The notes: generated by a model not told the origin, from the sequence alone. Counted from the stretch's first letter, positions 27,308 to 36,290 are shown. The stretch is DNA of 64,000 nucleotides from Paenibacillus rhizovicinus (GCF_010365285.1 NZ_CP048287.1:62001-126000), one strand, 5' to 3'. Program-made: numbers and translations.

Positions 27308-29138
27308 CATTCGCATTTTCCATCGTAACACATATAATCAGAGCTGGGGTACGGGGGAACTTGTTACTCTATACCCCTCAGGTCTTATACCTGCGGACGC
27401 TACGTTCGTCTCGGTAGATGAGTACGATAGCATTAAAATTGAATTTGAATCCAATAACATGGATGACTGCCTTTACATTGATCATTTTTCTGATGATATT
27501 GAGAAAGTGTTGCGTCCCGGAGACAGCGAAACTGTTATTCGGTTGAATGACACGAATAATATGCCCGCTCCGGGGCATTATTCCATGCGTGTTGAAGGGC
27601 CGAGTGGCGTGTGGGAGTCCCTCTATTTGGTGGAACCACGCCATTTAGAATGGGAATACATTCACTCCATGCGTAAATATTTGGAGGATAAGGTATCTGG
27701 TGTTACCTATGACTTGATCCGGCGGAGGAGCGGGATGTGGGGGCCAGAAATCGGACATGGTGTGGTTTGGTTTAATATGTACCGCAGCATTATGGAAAAA
27801 TTCGGTAATATCCGAAGACATACAGAGTTAATCATAGCATCCCCGCCAGAAGACGTAGAGAAGACTTATAATTTGCACTCAACGAGTCGGAATCCAGACA
27901 GTAAAAGTATTAGATGGCTGCAAAGTCGGGGGTTAAAACGAAATGCAATTATCCACCAACCATCGGTCTTCTATGAAAAGCGTTCTGTCCTTACGCTGGA
28001 TATTCTTGAAAACAGATGGTTGCTATGGTTTTTACGTTTTTTAGAACGTCAAATTAATGATATTTTAATGCGATTTGAGATGTATCAAAGTTCGAAAAAT
28101 GATGAAGTGCTTGCATCATCGGCTGTTCTTCAAGAACTGCAAATTGAACTCGATTCGTTTAGCACCTTGAAGTATCAAAACGCTTTTAAAAATAGGAATC
28201 ATGGATTGAATGGCCGGATCCTTGAAGAGAAGAAAAAACGGGATCGTCTATTACATGAAGCTTCAAAGTTTGATGCGAACGTATTGGAGTTAAAACGGAT
28301 GAAGGGATGGCTATCTAGAACCATTCATGATAGCTGGCTATCACAGGTGGGAGAAGCAAATGGGAGAACCATCCCAAGTCTTCGCTTGCGAAAGGACCAA
28401 CGTTTCAACGCTTTGCATCGAATTTATGTTCAGCTTAAGGAAAATTTGAAACGAGATATGAGTGCGAAAAAGATAACATATCCTCATCTAGGCACTGCGA
28501 AGCTCATGGAAGTCTATACGGTATGTTTGATTTCGGATATCTTGCAAGAACAGGGTTGGCTTTGGGAAAGTGGTTGGGTCGCAGGTTTTAATACTGAAAT
28601 TCCAACGTTTAGTGAGCTCAAATCTGGTGACGAACTGCGCTTCCATTTGGCTAATGGTTATCGTCTACAACTCATATATGATGGACGTGTACAGCGATTT
28701 GCAAGCGAGGAGCACATTGGCTTTGTAGCGACATCACAGAACGATCGTCCTGACGTTTTACTTGCTTTATACGATTCCAAAAGTGTTTTTATCAAAGCAA
28801 TGATCATCGAGGTCAAGCATCGAAATTACGTTTATTTAATTCACCCTCAAGCTAAAAAGGAATCGACAGACGTCAATGAGCAATTAAAAGCATATGCTCA
28901 TTTCACTTACATCCCTCCTGAAAAAGAGATCAAGCGAGATGCAATTGACCGAGTGGTATGCGTGTATCCGAAGCAGGACAGGGGAAGTGCCTACGAGGAA
29001 CGGTATAGAAAAATGATCCGTCTTATTCAAATCTTGCCGAGTGATGCTGAAGATAAAAAAGCAGTTGGATACGAACTGCTTTCAGAACAAATCAATGAAT
29101 TTATCAATCAGAACGTTCAAATAGTAGAGACCATGTAA
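27291..29138 (+). CDS. McrC-like DUF2357 + PD-(D/E)XK nuclease
   Basis: A 615-residue effector. The central region, with SGVTYDLIRRR and a helical middle, resembles DUF2357; the C-terminal part carries a PD-(D/E)XK nuclease signature, RPDVLLAL (D488) then IIEVKH (E507, K509). In this family McrC binds the McrB hexamer and the nuclease cuts DNA after translocation. Overlaps the McrB-like gene by 17 bases. A terminator follows. Most like the DUF2357 branch of the McrBC superfamily rather than E. coli McrC. Confidence 0.8.
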   Translation: MTMQPSIRIFHRNTYNQSWGTGELVTLYPSGLIPADATFVSVDEYDSIKIEFESNNMDDCLYIDHFSDDIEKVLRPGDSETVIRLNDTNNMPAPGHYSMRVEGPSGVWESLYLVEPRHLEWEYIHSMRKYLEDKVSGVTYDLIRRRSGMWGPEIGHGVVWFNMYRSIMEKFGNIRRHTELIIASPPEDVEKTYNLHSTSRNPDSKSIRWLQSRGLKRNAIIHQPSVFYEKRSVLTLDILENRWLLWFLRFLERQINDILMRFEMYQSSKNDEVLASSAVLQELQIELDSFSTLKYQNAFKNRNHGLNGRILEEKKKRDRLLHEASKFDANVLELKRMKGWLSRTIHDSWLSQVGEANGRTIPSLRLRKDQRFNALHRIYVQLKENLKRDMSAKKITYPHLGTAKLMEVYTVCLISDILQEQGWLWESGWVAGFNTEIPTFSELKSGDELRFHLANGYRLQLIYDGRVQRFASEEHIGFVATSQNDRPDVLLALYDSKSVFIKAMIIEVKHRNYVYLIHPQAKKESTDVNEQLKAYAHFTYIPPEKEIKRDAIDRVVCVYPKQDRGSAYEERYRKMIRLIQILPSDAEDKKAVGYELLSEQINEFINQNVQIVETM

Positions 29139-29194
29139 TCTGTTCCTCCTACTGGGCAGAAGACCTCATCTCAGCAATCAAACTAATAGTTAAT

Positions 29195-29226
29195 AACGCC
29201 GCTCTATTTCTTAAAGCGGCGTTTTT
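29195..29226 (+). terminator. terminator of the McrBC-like operon
   Basis: AACGCCGCT pairs with AGCGGCGTT around CTATTTCTTAA, followed by TTTT. Confidence 0.85.
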
Positions 29227-29330
29227 GTGTCTACTCTTCATTTGATATAATAAGAGAAAACCAATTTCAGGAAAAGCAGGTATAGCCATGGACACATTTA
29301 TGAAGACCAGGATGACAACATCCAAAACCG

Positions 29331-29664
29331 ATTGACCTTCAGGATTATGCGAATTTCGTCGTAGCTAACTTAGACGTCATACATGCATTCCTGACAGCAG
29401 ATAAAATTAATTACCCGATTCAAACACGACGTAATACGGAATTTCTCGAACGGGAAGTCGGCCGCCGGCCAATTCCTATATTTCACGTCCAAAACCCACT
29501 CGAGGTACTCGAGCAAATGGTTTCAGAGGATCACGACGTCATTGCCATCGGCGCGTTTTCGTTAGCCGGAAGGAACGCGCACGGGTCTTCGCGAAGATAT
29601 TTGATCGTTTCGGGGACCGGGCGAACTTTCACGCTCTCGGATTGGGAACCACCGATCTTTTGAT
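29331..29664 (+). pseudogene. TGT-like protein, 3' part (frameshifted and truncated)
   Basis: No start codon of its own; the frame picks up exactly where the 5' part at 21130 stops (IDLQDYANFVVANLD...). TGT-like barrel landmarks: PIPIFHVQ, then VIAIGG (as in the AIGG of TGT), then FHALGLGTTDLLML (as in the MGVGTPEDL of TGT). To read through, one base must be restored near 29552, where GGCGC should be GGCGGC (IAIGGVFVSRKERARVF). After LLML the gene ends abruptly at the IS110 remnant, so it is broken three times. Confidence 0.65.
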
Positions 29665-30840
29665 GCTACGAATTTCCGAGGAATCGTGCTGACGCATCGA
29701 CATCTATCGTTTAACAACACCATTGAGGGGTTTGAATAACGGTGGATGGAAGCTATCCAGCAAAAGCACCATCTAAGTAGCGTGATTATTGGTATGGAGC
29801 CAACAGGTCATTATTGGTGGAACTTGGCCAACTGGCTTACCAGTAAAGGATTACACGTCGTATTAGTCAATCCTGCAACGACCAAGCGTAATAAAGAAAA
29901 CCGCGACAACTGCCAATCCAAGAATGACCCAAAAGATGCACTTGTCATAGCAGATGTAGTAAGCCGAGGCTACTACTATGAACATACGAAACAAACACAT
30001 GTATTCCAGCGGTTAAGAACGCTGATGAGCGATCGAGAATTTTGGGTTGCAAATAGCGTTCGGCTGCAAAATCGCATCATTCGGTGGCTGGATATTCGTT
30101 TCCCGGAGTACAGTTCGGTTTTTAAGGATTGGACCTGTAAACGTTCGATGGCTACACTGAAGGAATTACCTACGCCTCAGGATCTTGCAGGACGGTCAAC
30201 ACCGGAGATCATTTCGATATGGAAAACACATATGCAGAGGGCAGGAGGCACTACAGGCACACAAAAGGCTGCTGAGCTCATTGCGCAAGCTAGGCGGAGT
30301 GTAGGAGACATTACAGTTTTAGCCGAAGCAAAGCAAGATTTTGTACGTCTAATCACAGAGTTTGAACGAATTACAGAACTGTTAGCAGACATCGGAAAGC
30401 AGCTCCACGCATTGCTAGAGGAGATTCCCATGGCCGCTCAGCTCCGTTCTATTAAAGGCTTTGGTCCGATCTTCGTCGCGGCCATTCTGGCAGGTGCTGG
30501 TGACCTTAGACAGTATGCACATGGACGTCAGTTACTGCGCAAAGCCGGTCTGAATCTAGCAGAAAGTACATCGGGGAAAAGGAAAGGACAGATCGTCATC
30601 TCCAAACGAGGAGATTCCAGTCTGAGGAAATATCTGTATCTAGCGACTATTCAGCTCATCGGAATTAATCCGATCTTTCAAGAATTACATCAGCACAATG
30701 TTCAAAAAAAGCACATGAAGAAGCAACAGTCTGTCTTTAAGCTTGTAGGTAAAGTGGCACGAATTCTGATCGGTATGGTCCATCGGGCAGAAACATTCTC
30801 ATCTGAAAAAGCCAGCCATCTCGTTTCACAAGCAGCTTAA
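29665..30840 (+). pseudogene. IS110-family transposase, 5'-truncated
   Basis: The long intact frame (29746-30840, 364 residues) covers most of an IS110 protein: GMEPTGHYWW, NPATTKRNKE, the DPKDA motif of the DEDD (RuvC-like) domain, and the C-terminal transposase-20 region (LRSIKGFGPIFVAAILAG, then LRKAGLN and ISKRGDSSLRKYLY). The first ~50 residues with the first catalytic Asp are gone. Upstream, ATNFRGIVLTHRHLSFNN reads on from the break and a TAA interrupts the joint near 29733. The junction with the TGT-like gene is near 29664. Unlikely to be active. Confidence 0.8.
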
Positions 30841-31255
30841 AGTATTGATCCGTCACGTATATTGACTCATTCGCGGGATTTTGAAAAAGAAAGCACGGAG
30901 AACCGAGTTCCTGCCCAAAAAGGGCTCAGACCCGTCCGCTAAACGCAATCGGTCTCCACACCTTGGATACGTATGACGATGGAATGTAAGGGCATAGACC
31001 CGTCGAGCCATGGGATGGTAAACACCAGGGTACTTGTGGAGTTTGCGTGCAGTAGAGTTAGGCAGAAAGGAATGGCTGAAGCAATTCCTTTGTTCCCGCA
31101 TACCCAGTTACTGGGCTAACGGCATCCGCCCATAGCTTTCTCCACCTCCATATCTATTTCAAGGTGATGAAATCCTGCGAATGAGTGAGTATATGTGAGG
31201 TAAACCCTTAAAACCGAGGGAAGGGCAGTTTAGCGTGGTGGTATCTGACTATATT
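30841..31255 (+). other. IS110 3' flank, no gene seen
   Basis: About 410 bases without a supported ORF. Some IS110 relatives (IS1111 group) encode a bridge RNA in the right flank; the segment has small stems (for example GCCC-AAAAA-GGGC near 30915), but I cannot tell whether this is such an RNA or decayed DNA. The right end of the IS is not evident. Confidence 0.3.
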
Positions 31256-31582
31256 TCAACTTCTAGGAGCCCAAAACATTACAGAAACACCTACAATGCA
31301 AATCATGGCGCCTATCCAGTCATACATATCAGGGGTCTTCTTATCAATAAGCCAACCCCATAACACGGCGAGAACCACAAATACGCCGCCGTAAGCCGCA
31401 TAAACGCGCCCAAACGAAGGAAAATTTTGAAGTGTGGGGATGATCCCATACGCGATTAGAATGAGGCTACCGACAATACCGTACCAAAGCGGTTTCGATT
31501 CCCGTAACCAAAGCCAAACCAGATAACCTCCACCAATTTCAGCAAGCCCAGCAACGACAAAAATCAATATGGTTAATAACAT
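31256..31582 (-). CDS. YnfA-family (UPF0060) small membrane protein
   Basis: A 108-residue, four-helix membrane protein with family hallmarks: [17 protein letters not shown] near the start, [12 protein letters not shown] in the middle and [11 protein letters not shown] near the end. YnfA relatives are SMR-like drug-transporter relatives of unclear substrate. I start at MLLT (31582); SD GAGGAGAGG lies 10 bases upstream. It follows the MerR gene on the same strand, only 17 bases away, so is probably controlled by it. Confidence 0.85.
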   Translation of the reverse strand: MLLTILIFVVAGLAEIGGGYLVWLWLRESKPLWYGIVGSLILIAYGIIPTLQNFPSFGRVYAAYGGVFVVLAVLWGWLIDKKTPDMYDWIGAMICIVGVSVMFWAPRS

Positions 31583-31599
31583 GATGCATGACCTCTCCT

Positions 31600-31995
31600 C
31601 TAACAAGATCCATCATTTTCTATTTTCTCTAAGCACTCTGACCAGGACAGACATTTACAATTTAAGCCGCTATCGAGAATTTGTATCATTGAATTGATTT
31701 GTTTCTTTCGCTGCTCCAGTTCTAACCTCTTCTGCATAGCCATTAGCTCCCATTGTTCCGAAAGCGATGCAACGGTTTCAAGCCCTTCTAACAAAACCGT
31801 AATTTCTTGAATGCTGAATCCTGTTTGTTGCGCGACTTTTATAAAGTTGATCCGATCGAGCAGGCTCTTGGCATACCGGCGCTGACCGTTTTTTCGTTCA
31901 GGTGAAGGAAGTAACCCAATGGATTCATAATAACGCAGCGTAGAAGCGTTAACGTCGGCAATCGCTGCCAATTGCCCTATGCTAAGTTCTGGCAT
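31600..31995 (-). CDS. MerR-family transcriptional regulator
   Basis: A 131-residue regulator. The N-terminal winged helix has [21 protein letters not shown], then [14 protein letters not shown] as in MerR proteins; a dimerising helix follows. The end carries Cys residues ([11 protein letters not shown] and a final C), which could bind a soft metal. ATG 31995 has AAGGGG eight bases upstream; a GTG three codons earlier is possible. It is divergent from a metal-type membrane operon, with a MerR-type 19-bp-spacer promoter between them. Confidence 0.85.
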   Translation of the reverse strand: MPELSIGQLAAIADVNASTLRYYESIGLLPSPERKNGQRRYAKSLLDRINFIKVAQQTGFSIQEITVLLEGLETVASLSEQWELMAMQKRLELEQRKKQINSMIQILDSGLNCKCLSWSECLEKIENDGSC

Positions 31996-32007
31996 TTTTT
32001 TCACCCC

Positions 32008-32038
32008 TTGACTTAAAGTTAGCTTTAAGTTTTATGAT
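32008..32038 (+). promoter_or_regulatory. MerR-type promoter with operator in a 19-bp spacer
   Basis: -35 TTGACT (32008-32013), then a 19-base spacer, then -10 TATGAT (32033-32038). The dyad ACTTAAAG-TTAG-CTTTAAGT (32011-32030) fills the spacer. Over-long spacers with a central dyad are the hallmark of promoters that MerR proteins activate by twisting DNA. It drives the 32070-33045 operon. Confidence 0.85.
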
Positions 32039-32069
32039 GTCAGTATAGATTATATAAGGCGGTGAGGCA

Positions 32070-32321
32070 ATGAAGAAAAGGGATTGGTTAGCTGGTCTTG
32101 GAATAATAGGTGCGTGTGCATTATGCTGTGCACTTCCTTTAATCGGAAGTGCTGCGATTGTAGGAATTTCTTCATTTTTTTTTGATCCAATTGTAATTGT
32201 GCTAATGGCAATTGCTTTAATTAGCATAGGCATTTTTATTTTTCAGCGCCGTAAAGCGAATGGCACTTCCTGCATGAAGCCGGGATGTGCTTGTAAATCC
32301 TGTGCTACGGGAAGGGGATAG
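32070..32321 (+). CDS. small Cys-rich membrane protein, metal-transport type
   Basis: An 83-residue protein with two membrane helices: the first begins with ACALCCALPLIG, reminiscent of the Cys pair in MerT/MerF/MerC-type mercury importers, and the C-terminal tail has SCMKPGCACKSC, a soft-metal-binding cluster. Directly under the MerR-type promoter. A role in mercury or a similar metal is inferred; no mercuric reductase is nearby. Confidence 0.6.
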   Translation: MKKRDWLAGLGIIGACALCCALPLIGSAAIVGISSFFFDPIVIVLMAIALISIGIFIFQRRKANGTSCMKPGCACKSCATGRG

Positions 32322-32326
32322 TGTCC

Positions 32327-32680
32327 ATGATTAAAGAAATACCGATCGCATGTTGTCATACCGTGTTCACGAAAGATCAACGCATGGAGTACAAACATAT
32401 TTGGGGAGAGCTTGAAACAAGAAGGTTCGGCATCACAGAGCTTGAAAACGGGTACCAATATGGCTTCCCAGGAGACGCGGAAACGCTGCGACTTGTCAAT
32501 GAATGGGTAAGCATGGAACGCAAATGCTGCCCATTTCTAACGTTTAAGGTCATAGCAAGCAACACAGACGAGCCAGTTTTACTTCAGCTAACAGGAAATG
32601 AAGAAGCAAAAGCATTCATGAGAACCGATATTGAATCAAATATAAACATCATAATCGGTAAATCACAGGAGAAACAATGA
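32327..32680 (+). CDS. small Cys-containing protein of the MerR operon
   Basis: A 117-residue soluble protein with two Cys pairs, ACC near residue 9 and ERKCCPFLTF in the middle. I recall relatives next to MerR genes but no defined function. The vicinal Cys suggest metal handling. ATG 32327 preferred over GTG 32321, as AAGGGGA is then eight bases upstream. Its stop overlaps the next start. Confidence 0.55.
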   Translation: MIKEIPIACCHTVFTKDQRMEYKHIWGELETRRFGITELENGYQYGFPGDAETLRLVNEWVSMERKCCPFLTFKVIASNTDEPVLLQLTGNEEAKAFMRTDIESNINIIIGKSQEKQ

Positions 32681-33045
32681 AACCAATCGCATACTGGGTA
32701 AGCACCATATCAGCTACAGCACTTTTATTTATCGGCGGCATTCTATTCATCATGCAGGGGGAGCACCAAATAGAGGAAATGAATCATCTTGGGTATCCGG
32801 TCTACATTTTAACGTTTCTTGGAATTGGAAGAATCCTGGGCTCTGTCGCAATAGTCATACCGCGCTTTCCACGTCTGAAAGAATGGGCGTATGCGGGCTT
32901 TGTCATTGATCTTATCGCGGCTTCAGCATCTCATGCCTACGCAGGGGACAACCTCGTTGAGATTGCATCACCATTAATATTTCTTGTACTGATTATCGTT
33001 TCTTGGGCATTACGTCCATCGAGTCGTAAACTAAAAGCTCAGTAG
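32677..33045 (+). CDS. DoxX-like membrane protein
   Basis: A 122-residue protein with four membrane helices and the DoxX_2-type layout (LGYPVYILTFLGIGRILGS, then PRLKEWAYAGFVIDL). Many such proteins sit in stress operons without known substrate. Third and last gene of the MerR-controlled operon; ATGA overlap with the previous gene. Confidence 0.75.
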   Translation: MKPIAYWVSTISATALLFIGGILFIMQGEHQIEEMNHLGYPVYILTFLGIGRILGSVAIVIPRFPRLKEWAYAGFVIDLIAASASHAYAGDNLVEIASPLIFLVLIIVSWALRPSSRKLKAQ

Positions 33046-33080
33046 TGTATTCAACGGTGAACCAGAGTTGAATAGGTGTG

Positions 33081-33113
33081 ACGGCAGCCAGCATATCTTT
33101 GGTTGCCGTTTTT
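33081..33113 (+). terminator. terminator of the MerR-controlled operon
   Basis: ACGGCAGCC and GGTTGCCGT arms, loop AGCATATCTTT, then TTTTCC. Confidence 0.75.
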
Positions 33114-33200
33114 CCATTTAAGTATCGGGCAGTTTGCCCAACTTCCAAACTATGGGAACGTAATGAATAAGGAAAGAATATTGGGAAGGTTGATGATGTA

Positions 33201-33479
33201 GTGCAGCGAATTAAATTTATGTATAGACAATTTTTAAGAGAACCTTTATGGTTTAAAGTTCTTATTCCTATGACTTTACTTATTTCAATTCTATTTAGCA
33301 GTTCATTTTTTTCGGATAATACGTATTATCAAAGCTGTGCGAAATTAGCAGCTGCTTTCTTTTTTTGTGTTTATGGCATCAAAATGCGAAGGAATCTTCA
33401 ATTTTCTGTTATCTTCTTTTCAATTGCAGTATTATGTATTTATTTATCGTGGCAAAGTTTCGAACTTGCACGTCAATAA
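33201..33479 (+). CDS. hypothetical membrane protein
   Basis: A 92-residue protein, unknown family, with about three hydrophobic segments (about 19-37, 43-59, 68-85) and a basic start. GTG start; GGGAAGG lies 13 bases upstream. Isolated gene after the terminator; probably cargo. Confidence 0.5.
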   Translation: MQRIKFMYRQFLREPLWFKVLIPMTLLISILFSSSFFSDNTYYQSCAKLAAAFFFCVYGIKMRRNLQFSVIFFSIAVLCIYLSWQSFELARQ

Positions 33480-33593
33480 CGAAGAACGTTAGTGCGGTCG
33501 TTGCGCTAACTGGGAACGATATTCCAATCGCAGGAAAGGTATTAAATTACATGGAGAATTATAAGGGGTCTATTACGCCAGGAAGGAAAGCTT

Positions 33594-33833
33594 TTGAACA
33601 GGTTTGCATTACTTATAATTATAGGTGCTGCGTGTATTATAGTGCCCATAGGATTTATGCTGTATGGCTACTGGGATATACATCAGCCGAAATTAGGCGC
33701 AGTAGGAGACGGGAAATCTGAATTCTTTACTGTACCCGAGTTAATACCACTTATATCTAGTTTGATTCTTGGAATTAGCTGCTTTCATTCAGCCATAGTT
33801 TATCGTAAGTGTATTGAGAAAATAAATTATTAG
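33594..33833 (+). CDS. hypothetical small membrane protein
   Basis: A 79-residue protein with two hydrophobic segments (about 5-26 and 48-68). TTG start with AGGAAGGA nine bases upstream. Similar size and composition to bacillal small membrane proteins of unknown role. Confidence 0.45.
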   Translation: MNRFALLIIIGAACIIVPIGFMLYGYWDIHQPKLGAVGDGKSEFFTVPELIPLISSLILGISCFHSAIVYRKCIEKINY

Positions 33834-33913
33834 ACTGAAAAATAAAAGTATTAGACTGGAGGAAAGAACTTATTAAAAGGGGATTTACAACGCTGCCTGC
33901 TCCCGGAAAGCGC

Positions 33914-35212
33914 GTGTTATCCATCGCTCTGCCCGCCATTGGCGAAGCTTATTTACAGAGCCTGTTGGGTGTTATCGATGCCTGGTTTATCGCCAGAACC
34001 GGGCTTGTCGCAGTGAATGCGGTCGGCGTTACGAATATCTACAGTCTCACCTACATCGGCGTTTTCACTGCGGTGTCCACGGCCCTATCCGTTTTTCTCT
34101 CTCGGGCCGTCGGCGCAAAAAACGTGGAACAAGGTCGCTCGGTCATCTGGCACGGCTATATCATCGCTTTGGCTTTGGGACTCATCATATCGGCAGCTAC
34201 CGTCCGTTTCGCGGTGCCGCTGCTGCACATCATGGGGGCGAATAGGGAACTCGAGGCGAGTGCCCTGCCTTACTTTGGCGTGGTACTCGGCATATCCCCG
34301 CTGATCGCTTTGTTTACCGCTCAATCGGCGGCGTTTCGGGCTACGGGACATACAAAAACGCCTTTAAAAGTAGCCGTTGAAATGAATGCGGTGCATGTTG
34401 TGCTCGATTACGTGCTGATTTTCGGCATTGGGTCGATCCCAGGATTCGGTTTGGCTGGAGCCGCGTGGGCTATGGTGCTTGCCCGTTTGTACGCACTGCT
34501 TCGCTTGTACTGGAAATCACGAAGCGTGGAGGCGATCCGCCTGCGTAAAGAGGATTGCACATGGCGGCCTTCGGTAGTGGTCGACATGATTTCATTCGCC
34601 GTCCCCGCAGCAGCCGAACGGCTCTCGATGCGGCTCGGGCAGGTCATCTACTTCGGTTTGATCGTGCGTATGGGCATCAACGTGTATGCGACCCATACCA
34701 TTGCAGGCACGCTGACCGTATTCGCTTCAACAGTCGGCGCGGGGTTTGCCACAGCTGCGAGCGTGACCATCGGGCAGGCCATCGGAAGTAAAGACGTCGC
34801 CGCCGTTCAATCGTACCGACGCTGGAGCTACATCCTGTCGGCAATTTCGATGACTGTTATCACCGCTGCCATTTGCATCTTTTCGCCGTGGATCGGCTTG
34901 CTTTTTACGGACAACCAGCAGGTCATCCAGTTGCTGCTTATCGTTTTGGCCATCGATACCATCTCACAGCCATTTCTAGCATCAACGTTAGTGGACACCT
35001 CCGCCATCCAAGCAGGCGGAAACAGCAAATACCCGATGATTGTTACCACGATCGGCATTTGGGGAATTAGAACGCTTGGCGTATACCTATTTGCTTGGAA
35101 TTTGGGTTGGGGCCTGCCCGCCGTTTGGGCCAGCATCGCCGCCGATAATGCGCTGAGGGCCGTTTTATTTGCAAGGTATCGAGGTCGGGGAGGAGTGTAT
35201 CATAGTGCTTAG
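33914..35212 (+). CDS. MATE-family multidrug exporter
   Basis: A 432-residue, twelve-helix MATE transporter: ALPAIGEAYLQSLLGVIDAWF in helix 1, SRAVGAKN.EQGRSV after helix 2, and repeats around FATAASVTIGQAIGSKD in the second half. Exports cationic compounds with Na+ or H+. GTG 33914 is the first standard start, but no SD precedes it. A GGAGG (33858-33862) nine bases before ATT at 33872 suggests the real start is a rare ATT, adding 14 residues (MKRGFTTLPAPGKR). Confidence 0.9.
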   Translation: MLSIALPAIGEAYLQSLLGVIDAWFIARTGLVAVNAVGVTNIYSLTYIGVFTAVSTALSVFLSRAVGAKNVEQGRSVIWHGYIIALALGLIISAATVRFAVPLLHIMGANRELEASALPYFGVVLGISPLIALFTAQSAAFRATGHTKTPLKVAVEMNAVHVVLDYVLIFGIGSIPGFGLAGAAWAMVLARLYALLRLYWKSRSVEAIRLRKEDCTWRPSVVVDMISFAVPAAAERLSMRLGQVIYFGLIVRMGINVYATHTIAGTLTVFASTVGAGFATAASVTIGQAIGSKDVAAVQSYRRWSYILSAISMTVITAAICIFSPWIGLLFTDNQQVIQLLLIVLAIDTISQPFLASTLVDTSAIQAGGNSKYPMIVTTIGIWGIRTLGVYLFAWNLGWGLPAVWASIAADNALRAVLFARYRGRGGVYHSA

Positions 35213-35327
35213 AATTTCCTAATTAACTCTGAGATAACTCTTGTAATTTATTGTGTATTATTAATCTCTAAAATGGTGGAAGACATGTAACTACTGAGCA
35301 GATGACAACTGTAGAGAGGGGCGTCAA

Positions 35328-35726
35328 TTGGAAAAGTCTATTGCACTTGACAAACTTAAGCATACAGCAAGAAGTATCAAACAAAACGTGTACGTACTCT
35401 ACCTATCTTACCGAGACCCAAGGGTTCCCTGGTATGCGAAGATAGTTGCTCTGCTAGTCGTCGCTTATGCTTTTAGCCCGATTGATTTGATTCCTGACTT
35501 TATTCCCATTCTAGGTTATCTTGATGATTTAATTATTGTTCCATTGGGAATATCACTTGCTTTAAAAATGATTCCTGAGCCAGTCCTCGTAGATTGTAGG
35601 GCTAAGGCTGAAGAAATAAAGAAAAACGGTAAGCCCAAAAACTGGTTTGTTGGAGCACTGTTTATAGGGATATGGTTAGTTTGCGCTATATGGATGGGAT
35701 TTACAATTTATAAGATGTTCAAATGA
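35328..35726 (+). CDS. YkvA-type DUF1232 membrane protein
   Basis: A 132-residue protein with the DUF1232 core YAFSPIDLIPDFIPILGYLDDL, followed by a C-terminal membrane helix. The family's role is unknown. TTG start with GAGAGGGG upstream. Monocistronic. Confidence 0.85.
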   Translation: MEKSIALDKLKHTARSIKQNVYVLYLSYRDPRVPWYAKIVALLVVAYAFSPIDLIPDFIPILGYLDDLIIVPLGISLALKMIPEPVLVDCRAKAEEIKKNGKPKNWFVGALFIGIWLVCAIWMGFTIYKMFK

Positions 35727-35759
35727 CCTTCGTAAGCTTACGGGACACTCGTCTCTGGT

Positions 35760-35942
35760 CTACTCGTTCTCCTTGGTACCTTTTTTATTAAGAAAATCAT
35801 TTAATTTAGAAAGAATCTCTTCTTCGCAATCAAAGCAGACCGAAATAGGGAAACTTTCCTTTGGGAACAACGTCTGTTTTTCGGTTACTCTCCATTTGAG
35901 CTGTTTGCAGGAAGCACAGAATATTTGAATTGGTTCCAGCAT
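35760..35942 (-). CDS. small zinc-ribbon protein
   Basis: A 60-residue protein with two CxxC pairs (FCASCKQL at 9-16 and VCFDCEEE at about 36-43), a classic zinc ribbon. ATG 35942 has GAAGGAG 13 bases upstream; the frame is open further upstream, but no SD supports it. Function unknown. Confidence 0.6.
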   Translation of the reverse strand: MLEPIQIFCASCKQLKWRVTEKQTLFPKESFPISVCFDCEEEILSKLNDFLNKKGTKENE

Positions 35943-36209
35943 TCTAACACCACTCCTTCTTTGAAGTGTATTTCGAATTGCTGGCCACTGCTTCACAAAA
36001 TAGGTGGTTATATACAAATGTCCGCTGCTCGTCGTTAAGCTAACTGGGAACGTTAGTTCAATAAAACAGCAGTAGTATAGGACTTTATGTTCCAATTCTT
36101 TTCATATATAATAGACTTATTACGAATCACCCAATTTTCTTTGCCGTTAATTTTTTTCCGGGCAGGGCAGGAGACGCTTTTAGCGATTATCAAACAGGTT
36201 CAACCTTTG

Positions 36210-36258
36210 GAGCACAATTGAGACATACGGTATCCGTATGCCTGTTGTGCTCTTTTTT
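36210..36258 (+). terminator. strong terminator-like hairpin before an element gene
   Basis: GAGCACAA with TTGTGCTC, inner CATACGG-TAT-CCGTATG, then TTTTTT. It lies only 32 bases upstream of the 36291 gene and may act as an attenuator; a similar T-rich leader precedes the 40872 gene, and both regions begin with TTATTACGAATCAC (36117 and 40695). Confidence 0.7.
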
Positions 36259-36290
36259 GCGTTGATCCCCAAACCGAGGAGGCATTTCGA

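Larger units (their letters stand above)
22040..29327 (+). mobile_element. 7.3-kb insertion within the TGT-like gene carrying an McrBC-like system
   Basis: The segment lies between two CCGA copies. Removing it with one copy joins ...KGKNP to IDLQDYANF in the same frame. Contents: 0.3 kb structured non-coding DNA, an IS256-family element, 0.25 kb non-coding, the three-gene McrBC-like operon and its terminator. No integrase or transposase gene other than the IS256 one is seen, so how it inserted is unclear. The ends show at most weak inverted similarity (ATGT...TCATC..TGG inside both ends). Confidence 0.6.

Noticed and set aside
33365-33721. 118-codon ORF overlapping two small membrane-protein genes
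   Set aside because: Out of frame with both, no SD and low-complexity composition.
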